From NCBI GenBank assembly GCA_019419895.1, contig JAHZIE010000087.1, forward strand, positions 396-8,813: a stretch of 8,418 nucleotides of DNA. Reading direction: 5' to 3'. Below the pieces are notes generated by a model, which worked only from the letters and a program-made list of their open reading frames with translations, was not told where the DNA came from and searched no databases. The position numbers and the translations under genes were made by a program. This DNA comes from Clostridiales bacterium. Its GTDB lineage: Bacteria; Bacillota; Clostridia; Oscillospirales; Acutalibacteraceae. Numbering within the stretch: position 1 is the stretch's first letter; each line of letters opens with the position of its first letter. This document shows, piece after piece, positions 1 to 4,650 of this stretch.

Positions 1-170
1 ACCAGCTCATTTACGTCTACGCCGTGAACCATACAGGCTTCTTCTAATGTTTCCCCCCGTGCTGACGGGCACCCAAGGCAATGCATTCCCATATTCAAAA
101 AAAAGGGCGCCGTGCTCTCATCCATATCCAAAATATCACCAATAAAGGTATCTTTCGTTACTGCGGCCAT
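1..170 (-). CDS. DUF1858-domain protein (putative redox disulfide protein), 3' end outside window
   Basis: The minus strand encodes 56 complete codons starting at the ATG at 170, and the gene runs off the left edge. The reading begins MAAVTKDTFIGDILDMDE and continues with a Cys-x2-Cys pair (C31 and C34, in MHCLGCP) and a further Cys at residue 46 in the segment EEACMVHGV. This is the DUF1858 (hybrid-cluster-protein-associated redox disulfide) pattern, a small cytoplasmic domain of about 65-80 residues. Members are thought to act in redox or metal chemistry, but the exact role is not established. An AGGAGG site lies 9 nt upstream of the ATG and a good promoter lies about 90 nt further up. Almost the whole expected domain is visible, so only the last residues are likely missing. 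The family call is firm; the function is not. Confidence 0.9.
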   Translation of the reverse strand, partial: MAAVTKDTFIGDILDMDESTAPFFLNMGMHCLGCPSARGETLEEACMVHGVDVNEL

Positions 171-179
171 CTCTTACAA

Positions 180-185
180 CCTCCT
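180..185 (-). promoter_or_regulatory. Ribosome binding site of the DUF1858 gene
   Basis: CCTCCT on the plus strand reads AGGAGG on the minus strand, 9 nt before the ATG at 170. It fixes the start of this gene. Confidence 0.85.
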
Positions 186-259
186 GTCTTTTTGTATCCA
201 TTTGAGCAATCATATGAAAAAGAAAGCTCAACGATAGCCTTCCTCATTTCTTACTTTTT

Positions 260-288
260 ATTATAAGCTTTCCGGCATTTATTTGCAA
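260..288 (-). promoter_or_regulatory. Sigma-A-type promoter for the DUF1858 gene
   Basis: On the minus strand TTGCAA (288-283, 4 of 6 matches to TTGACA) is followed after exactly 17 nt by a perfect TATAAT (265-260). Transcription would start near 253, giving a leader of roughly 80 nt before the ATG at 170. Just upstream, at about 299-317, lies an A/T-only stretch that could act as an UP element. The rest of the gene-free stretch 171-382 shows nothing else I can support. Confidence 0.7.
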
Positions 289-382
289 GCGGAGTGTCTA
301 AAATTTAAAATTTTTTTCTCTTTCTTCATAAACAAACTCCATGCCGCCCGGCCTGGCTTTTGCCCCTGCCCTTTCAACTTTC

Positions 383-1012
383 CTATGCCGCTCCCGGCGC
401 GCTTTCACTGGAGGAAGCTCCCGCCGCCTGCTGATCCGGATGCTGCCTGCCCTCGTGATCGGTGGTATAAGGCCGATCGTAAATCAGTTCAGAAATGGGA
501 ACAAGCTGGTAGCCATCCGCCTGGAGCTTTTCAATAATCTCAGGAAGGGCGGCGGGTGTATTGACCGCCGCGTTATGGAACAGGACGATAGAACCGTTTT
601 TCACCTTTCCCGTCACCCTCTTTACAATGTCGCTGGAGGGAGGATTTTTCCAGTCCAGACTGTCAACATCCCATTGAATACAATGCATATTCAATCCCTG
701 CAGCGTTTCAATCAAAGTATTGTTATAATCTCCATAGGGCGGTCTCAGTAAGGTTGGGCGCTTCCCAGTGATGGCTTCAATTTTGTCGTTGCAGGCATTA
801 ATTTCCTCTGTCATTTTTTCCACAGAAAGCTCCGGCATATGGGGATGGCTGTCGGAATGGTTTTGGATCTCATGTCCCGCGTCTGCCAGCGCTTTTACTG
901 ATTCCGGGTATTTTTCCACCCAGTCTCCCACCACGAAAAATGTCGCTTTCACGTTGTATTTTCCCAAAATATCAATCAGCATTTGGGTATCTTCATTCCC
1001 CCAGGGGAAGGG
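383..1012 (-). pseudogene. Polysaccharide deacetylase (NodB domain), N-terminally truncated
   Basis: The frame encodes the C-terminal bulk of a NodB-homology (carbohydrate esterase 4) deacetylase of the kind that removes acetyl groups from cell-wall peptidoglycan or related polymers. Numbering from the internal Met at 982, metal-binding motif 2 is visible as HSDSH (H42, H46), motif 3 as RPPYGDY (80-86), motif 4 as DVDSLDW (105-111) and motif 5 as IVLFH (132-136). The C-terminus is complete and ends in a Ser/Ala/Gly-rich tail. Motif 1 (TFDD or TFDxAW), which carries the catalytic Asp, should lie just before WGNEDTQ. Instead the frame reads PFPWGNEDTQ and hits a TAA at 1013-1015. No signal peptide or membrane anchor is present, although this class is normally exported. 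The Met at 982 lies inside the domain and has no ribosome binding site. I infer a dead remnant. A sequencing indel near 1003-1010 cannot be fully excluded, but the other frames show no recognisable motif 1 either. Confidence 0.8.
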
Positions 1013-1051
1013 TTATTTGCGGCGGCAAACAGCGCTTTTTTCAGTCCTCAT
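1013..1051 (-). CDS. 12-codon ORF between the small ORF and the deacetylase remnant
   Basis: An ATG at 1051 follows the TGA of the upstream small ORF by a single base, the spacing seen in translationally coupled genes. It encodes MRTEKSAVCRRK and stops at TAA (1015-1013), in the same frame as the deacetylase remnant. It may be the cut-off start of a lost downstream gene, joined here to the deacetylase remnant. The protein itself is too short to recognise. This is a weak call, based on position rather than content. Confidence 0.2.
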   Translation of the reverse strand: MRTEKSAVCRRK

Positions 1052-1052
1052 C

Positions 1053-1229
1053 TCATTCTTCCGCCCCGGCTTCTTTTTTGACTCCCTTCTCAGCGGCACA
1101 TTGGACCCTTTCTAGCTCCTCTCTGCGGATTTGAAGACGCAGCGTCTGGAGCAAAGCCTCCTCAAAAGATCTGTCCCCCGCAAATTCACGCTCAACCGAA
1201 TAAACTGTTTCCATTTTTTTCCTGCCCAA
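1053..1229 (-). CDS. Small charged protein of unknown function (58 aa, TTG start)
   Basis: I do not recognise this gene with confidence. On the minus strand a TTG at 1229 sits 6 nt after a strong AGGAGGAGG, and the frame runs 58 codons to a TGA at 1055-1053. The protein starts MGRKKMETVYSVEREF and has a helical, highly charged C-terminal half (LRLQIRREELERVQ, then Lys/Glu/Ala-rich), with a single Cys and no membrane segment. An ATG five codons in (1214) is a poorer start, since the strong site would lie about 21 nt away. It lies downstream of the AraC-type gene in the same orientation, with a 112-nt gap holding an inverted repeat. Short proteins of the shape (V/I)YxVERxFxG are, from memory, sometimes found next to serine recombinases in Clostridiales. 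That resemblance is unverified but would fit the broken neighbourhood. Confidence 0.5.
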   Translation of the reverse strand: MGRKKMETVYSVEREFAGDRSFEEALLQTLRLQIRREELERVQCAAEKGVKKEAGAEE

Positions 1230-1235
1230 AGCTTT

Positions 1236-1244
1236 CCTCCTCCT
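1236..1244 (-). promoter_or_regulatory. Strong ribosome binding site deciding the TTG start of the small ORF
   Basis: AGGAGGAGG on the minus strand, 6 nt before the TTG at 1229. Its first three bases are also the end of the right arm of the adjacent inverted repeat, so folding of that repeat could limit access to the site. Confidence 0.6.
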
Positions 1245-1280
1245 TTTCAGAAATCTTCTTTATTATTTTATCTGAAAAGG
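1242..1280. repeat. Perfect 10-bp inverted repeat, candidate operator or RNA hairpin
   Basis: CCTTTTCAGA at 1242-1251 is matched by TCTGAAAAGG at 1271-1280, with a 19-nt A/T-rich spacer. On the minus strand the repeat comes between the AraC-type gene and the small ORF, and its promoter-distal arm runs into the ribosome binding site. The spacer contains TAAAAT (1270-1265), a possible -10 for the small ORF, but I see no convincing -35. No U-run follows the repeat in either direction, so it does not look like a terminator. A protein-binding operator or a leader hairpin masking the ribosome binding site are the best readings. Confidence 0.5.
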
Positions 1281-1341
1281 GGAAATAATATGTCCGCACA
1301 CCGTCTCTTTTCGTCCTTAAACCAGAATCTACCGACAGCAT

Positions 1342-2553
1342 TTAAACATCCTGCCGCGCCTTTCGGTATTGAGTCGGCGTCTGTCCCGTATATTTCCGGA
1401 ATACTTTTGCAAAATAGTTCATATCGGAAAAGCCGACCGCCTGAGCGATTTTTCCAACCGGCGCCTCCATATTTTCCTCAAACAGCGACTTCGCAAGCTT
1501 AATCCGTTCCTCTGTAATATATTCCGGCAGCCCTTTTCCTACTTCTTTATTAAACTGACGGGACAGGTAGCTTGGGGTGGCCTTTAGCTTTTCTGAAATC
1601 ATAAACAGAGCCAGACCGGGATCCGAAAGATTGAAATGGACAAAATTGATCATGGCCCGCACCACAGGCGTATACTGGGCCAAAGAGTGGTTTCTGCTAG
1701 CGCGGCAGTAATCATACACCATATCCCTTTTGCACTCGGCCGCCTTTTCCGGATTATCAAGCTGTTCAATCAAAACCGACCACTTCGCGCTGATTTGATC
1801 AATGTAATACGGATGTACCTTTCCCTGTTCAATAGCCTTTCTCAGAAGAGTATTCAAAATGATCATCTGATTTTTTTCATTGCGAAGCTTATTGGGGAAA
1901 CGGTTGAGCTCTATCATGGAAAAATGATCCAGAATGGAAAGATCTCCTTTTGCCACGCTTTCCATAAACTCTTTTTCTCTCTTGTAGCGTTCCTGCAAGG
2001 CATCCGCCCTCGCCTGTATGGTATCCTCCTCAAAAACAGGGCAGGGAGAAGGATGCTCCACTGACAGTTCCACACTTCTCAAAAGCTTGGGTACGCTTCC
2101 ACGGTACAGCTGGTAAGCAAAAGCATCTAAAATTACCCTTATCTGACTTGAAGGGAGAACAGGAAGCTGATAAAAATAATTTTCATAGCTTTCCCTGTCC
2201 TCCAACGGAATTTGGCTGCGCATTAAAACCCCTTCCAGGGCCTCTTCTCCTCCCCCATCCGCACGGTAGGGACCCACAAGTACAAAACCATCCCCTTCCT
2301 GTAAAGGAAGAACTGTAAAATAAATTTGGAAGGTATTTCGTATTTCATATCCGTAGGGAGGACGGCAGTCAAAAACCACCCCGCCGAATATGAGTTCGTC
2401 GAAACAATGCCTGATCGCCTTGGGAATCAGGGTGTCATCCATCACTTCATTGAGAACCAGCTTCCGGCTTAAATGGAAAAGGGATGTTTTCAAAAAAGTA
2501 CGTACCAGAGAGGAGAAATGGGTAAAACTCTCCTGGAAATAAACGTTGTCCAT
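1342..2553 (-). CDS. AraC-family transcriptional regulator
   Basis: This is a DNA-binding regulator of 403 residues. The C-terminal part (about 305-400) is a typical AraC/XylS domain with two helix-turn-helix units: the first around TPSYLSRQFNKE (326-337), the second in VGKIAQAVGFSDMNYFAKVF (367-386), followed by the conserved RKYTGQTPTQYRK end. The N-terminal 300 residues lack a cupin signature. They carry a segment with FVLVGPYR and YYxLPxL-like spacing (here YFYQLPVLP) that resembles the uncharacterised sensor half of many Firmicutes AraC regulators. No transmembrane segment is seen, so it should sense a cytoplasmic ligand. The ATG at 2553 is chosen because AGGAGG lies 10 nt upstream; the frame is open a further 30 codons to an ATG at 2643 with no such site. 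It is divergent from the GH3-GH2-transporter operon and is most likely its activator. The ligand is unknown. Confidence 0.9.
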   Translation of the reverse strand: MDNVYFQESFTHFSSLVRTFLKTSLFHLSRKLVLNEVMDDTLIPKAIRHCFDELIFGGVVFDCRPPYGYEIRNTFQIYFTVLPLQEGDGFVLVGPYRADGGGEEALEGVLMRSQIPLEDRESYENYFYQLPVLPSSQIRVILDAFAYQLYRGSVPKLLRSVELSVEHPSPCPVFEEDTIQARADALQERYKREKEFMESVAKGDLSILDHFSMIELNRFPNKLRNEKNQMIILNTLLRKAIEQGKVHPYYIDQISAKWSVLIEQLDNPEKAAECKRDMVYDYCRASRNHSLAQYTPVVRAMINFVHFNLSDPGLALFMISEKLKATPSYLSRQFNKEVGKGLPEYITEERIKLAKSLFEENMEAPVGKIAQAVGFSDMNYFAKVFRKYTGQTPTQYRKARQDV

Positions 2554-2563
2554 GATGAATGTT

Positions 2564-2569
2564 CCTCCT
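2564..2569 (-). promoter_or_regulatory. Ribosome binding site of the AraC-type gene
   Basis: CCTCCT on the plus strand reads AGGAGG on the minus strand, 10 nt before the ATG at 2553. It supports this start over the longer frame beginning at 2643. Confidence 0.75.
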
Positions 2570-2669
2570 CTGCTTTCATTCTTTCCTATTCTGTATCCCC
2601 CACAGTTTTGTCTGGACAGAAACGGCGATGGCATGCTTTTCACAGTTTCCTCATTTGAAATTGAAAATT

Positions 2670-2678
2670 ATTATACCA
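2670..2678 (-). promoter_or_regulatory. Extended -10 promoter of the AraC-type gene
   Basis: The minus strand reads TGGTATAAT: a perfect TATAAT (2675-2670) preceded by TGn, an extended -10. No good -35 is found at 16-18 nt, which the extended -10 can offset. The predicted start is near 2663, giving a leader of about 110 nt. Confidence 0.6.
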
Positions 2679-2719
2679 CATTTCCTGTCGTTTTTTTACC
2701 TTTTCTTCATAATCAGGTC

Positions 2720-2747
2720 AAAAAATTACCTATTTTAGCAATTTTTT
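2720..2747. repeat. A/T dyad in the divergent control region, candidate regulator site
   Basis: AAAAAATT (2720-2727) and AATTTTTT (2740-2747) form an 8-bp inverted repeat around a 12-nt centre. It lies roughly 40-65 bases before the predicted operon start, where AraC-family activators usually bind. Because the surrounding sequence is A/T-rich, a chance match is quite possible. Confidence 0.3.
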
Positions 2748-2772
2748 TCTCACGCTTTTCTTCTCTTTCCCT

Positions 2773-2778
2773 TATACT
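2773..2778 (+). promoter_or_regulatory. -10 element of the glycosidase operon promoter
   Basis: TATACT (5 of 6 matches to TATAAT), with the start of transcription expected near 2785 and a leader of about 30 nt before the GH3 gene. The -35 position (2750-2755, TCACGC) matches poorly. A good -10 with a poor -35 is what an activator-dependent promoter would show, in keeping with the divergent AraC-type gene. Confidence 0.55.
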
Positions 2779-2798
2779 AAAATCAACATAACAGTTTT

Positions 2799-2806
2799 AA
2801 GGAGGT
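2799..2806 (+). promoter_or_regulatory. Ribosome binding site of the GH3 gene
   Basis: AAGGAGGT, a near-perfect anti-16S match, 10 nt before the ATG at 2817. Confidence 0.85.
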
Positions 2807-2816
2807 CATTCGAGCA

Positions 2817-4634
2817 ATGGTAGATTTGAGAGCCAACCCATTTTTTCTGGATGACGAGGGAATTCACTGGGTCAGGGACACTATCGCCCACATGAGCGCC
2901 GAAGAAAAAATCGGGCAGCTGTTCTTTAATATGGGTTCCTCTCGTGAGGAGGACTATCTGAAGGATTCCGTTCAAAAATACCATATTGGCGGCGTAAGAT
3001 ATAATCCTGGCACATCCCAGGAAATTTATGAGCAAAACCGTATTCTGCAAGAAAACGCGAAAATTCCCCTCATCATCGCCTGTAACACAGAGGGGGGCGG
3101 AAACGGCGCCTGCACAGACGGAACCTATATCGGGGATCCTGTGAAGATCGGTGCCACCGGCGATGCCAAATACGCCTATGAAATGGGGCGTATCGCCAAT
3201 AAAGAGGCCGCCGCAGTAGGCTGCAACCTGAGCTTTGCCCCCTTGTCCGACATTAACCAAAACTGGAGAAACCCTGTTATTTCCAAACGCTGTTTTTCCA
3301 ATAACGCCGATACGGTGTGTAAAATGACCCAAGCCTATTTTAAAGGCGCCCATCAGACTCCCGGGTTCGGATGTGCTGCAAAGCACTTTCCCGGCGACGG
3401 GCTGGATGAGAGGGATCAGCATCTTTCTCCCAGCGTTAATACCGCCGACTGTGAAACATGGATGGCCACCTATGGAAAAGTGTATCAAGGACTTATTAAC
3501 TGTGGTCTAGAGGCCGTGATGGCGGGACATATTATGCAGCCCGCCTGGACCCGAGCCCTCCATCCCGGAATCAAGGATGAGGATATCATGCCGGCCACCC
3601 TTTCTCCTGAACTGCTCGGCGGTCTCCTCCGCGGCAAGCTCGGCTTCAACGGCATGATATTGACCGATGCCTCCCATATGGTCGGCCTGACCTGCATGTA
3701 CCGCCGCAGCGAGCTGCTTCCCCGCGCCATTGCCGCTGGATGCGATATGTTCCTTTTCTTCAATGATATGGACGAGGACTTTGGCTATATGATGGACGGC
3801 TACCGCTCCGGTATCATCACGGAAGAACGCCTTCAGGATGCGTTGGAACGTATTTTAGGTCTGAAAGCCCGCCTGGGGCTTCACAAAAAGTCTCCTACTG
3901 AAATCATGCCTCCCAAGGAAAACGTGGAAAAAATCATTGGATGTGAGGAACATAAGGCGATGGCTAGAGAGGTTTCTGAGAAAGCTGTCACCCTGGTGAA
4001 AAATAAGGAGAATCTTTTCCCACTCACCCCGGAAAAATACAGGCGCATCACTCTTGTTCCCGCCAAAGGAACGGCGGGTGGCGGTATTTTCGCCTTAATG
4101 AAAGGAGAAAAGGGCCCCTCTACCGCGGAAAAGGTAGCCCAGCGCCTACGGGAGCGCGGTTTCGAGGTAACAATCTATGAGGATCCGGTTCAAAAGATGC
4201 AGGCGCAGATAGCGCATACACAGAAGTCTGGGGCTGAAGGCCAAAAAGAGGATTCCAGCGCGGCCATGATGAAGGCACTGATGGTCTATTTTGCAGGAAA
4301 AACTCCCATCAAAGAGTTTGTCGCCAAGCAGGATCTCGTCCTGACCCTGGGGGAAGTCAACGGCATGGGGCAAACCTGTGAAAGAGTCTCCTGGGCTATG
4401 AGCAAGGGGGGCGGAGAAATTCCCTGGTACGTCCACGAGCTTCCCGTTGTCGTTGCCAGCGTCGGGCATCCCTTTCTCTTGGCCGACGTTCCTCAGGCAA
4501 AAACCTATATTAACGCTTACGACGCCCAGGACTCCACACTGGACGCTTTGATAGAAAAAATGTGCGGAGAGAGTGAGTTTACCGGAAAAGATCCCGTTGA
4601 TGCCTTCTGCGGTATGTGGAGCACTCACATGTAA
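2817..4634 (+). CDS. Glycoside hydrolase family 3 protein, NagZ-like (probable beta-N-acetylhexosaminidase)
   Basis: A two-domain GH3 enzyme of 605 residues, predicted to release terminal beta-linked sugars. The N-terminal barrel (about 1-350) includes EEKIGQLFF, the substrate/catalytic loop KHFPGDGLDERDQH (189-202) and the nucleophile motif LTDASHM with D284. The C-terminal alpha/beta sandwich (about 385-600) begins near VTLVKNKENLFPL and ends with INAYDAQDSTLDALIE and PVDAFCGMWST, typical of Gram-positive two-domain NagZ relatives. The DQH at 200-202 lines up with the Asp-x-His of NagZ, whose His is the acid/base. This favours an N-acetylhexosaminidase-type mechanism over a beta-glucosidase. 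The usual KHFPGHG is KHFPGDG here, an Asp at 194. There is no signal peptide, so the enzyme acts in the cytoplasm. It is the first gene of the operon; the GH2 gene follows after 16 nt. The GH3 call is firm; the substrate is inferred. Confidence 0.9.
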   Translation: MVDLRANPFFLDDEGIHWVRDTIAHMSAEEKIGQLFFNMGSSREEDYLKDSVQKYHIGGVRYNPGTSQEIYEQNRILQENAKIPLIIACNTEGGGNGACTDGTYIGDPVKIGATGDAKYAYEMGRIANKEAAAVGCNLSFAPLSDINQNWRNPVISKRCFSNNADTVCKMTQAYFKGAHQTPGFGCAAKHFPGDGLDERDQHLSPSVNTADCETWMATYGKVYQGLINCGLEAVMAGHIMQPAWTRALHPGIKDEDIMPATLSPELLGGLLRGKLGFNGMILTDASHMVGLTCMYRRSELLPRAIAAGCDMFLFFNDMDEDFGYMMDGYRSGIITEERLQDALERILGLKARLGLHKKSPTEIMPPKENVEKIIGCEEHKAMAREVSEKAVTLVKNKENLFPLTPEKYRRITLVPAKGTAGGGIFALMKGEKGPSTAEKVAQRLRERGFEVTIYEDPVQKMQAQIAHTQKSGAEGQKEDSSAAMMKALMVYFAGKTPIKEFVAKQDLVLTLGEVNGMGQTCERVSWAMSKGGGEIPWYVHELPVVVASVGHPFLLADVPQAKTYINAYDAQDSTLDALIEKMCGESEFTGKDPVDAFCGMWSTHM

Positions 4635-4637
4635 GAA

Positions 4638-4642
4638 AGGAG
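4638..4642 (+). promoter_or_regulatory. Ribosome binding site deciding the TTG start of the GH2 gene
   Basis: AGGAG, within AAAGGAGA, placed between the GH3 stop and a TTG at 4651 with 8 nt spacing. The frame is open further upstream to a GTG at 4573 inside the GH3 gene, but that codon has no comparable site. Confidence 0.75.
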
Positions 4643-4650
4643 ACTGTCAA

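Noticed and set aside
299..317. AAAATTTAAAATTTT palindrome as an operator or terminator
   Set aside because: A/T-only symmetry of this kind is likely by chance. I only note it as a possible UP element of the DUF1858 promoter.
343..360. GC-rich GCCGCCCGGCCTGGC followed by TTTT as a terminator
   Set aside because: Only about three base pairs form and the T-run is short. It does not support an intrinsic terminator in either direction.
341..751. 136-codon open frame on the plus strand
   Set aside because: It is antisense to the deacetylase remnant, whose NodB motifs are clear, and has no recognisable protein pattern or ribosome binding site.
1242..1280. Inverted repeat as terminator of the AraC-type gene
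   Set aside because: The arms are only A/T-rich to moderate and no U-run follows; instead the sequence continues directly into a ribosome binding site.
2772..3488. 238-codon open frame on the minus strand
   Set aside because: It lies inside the GH3 gene and covers the divergent promoter, has no ribosome binding site, and reads as a low-information shadow of the GH3 codons.
4573..4650. Longer N-terminus of the GH2 enzyme starting at GTG 4573
   Set aside because: It would overlap the GH3 gene by 62 nt without a clear ribosome binding site, and the extra 26 residues do not resemble a GH2 N-terminus or signal peptide.
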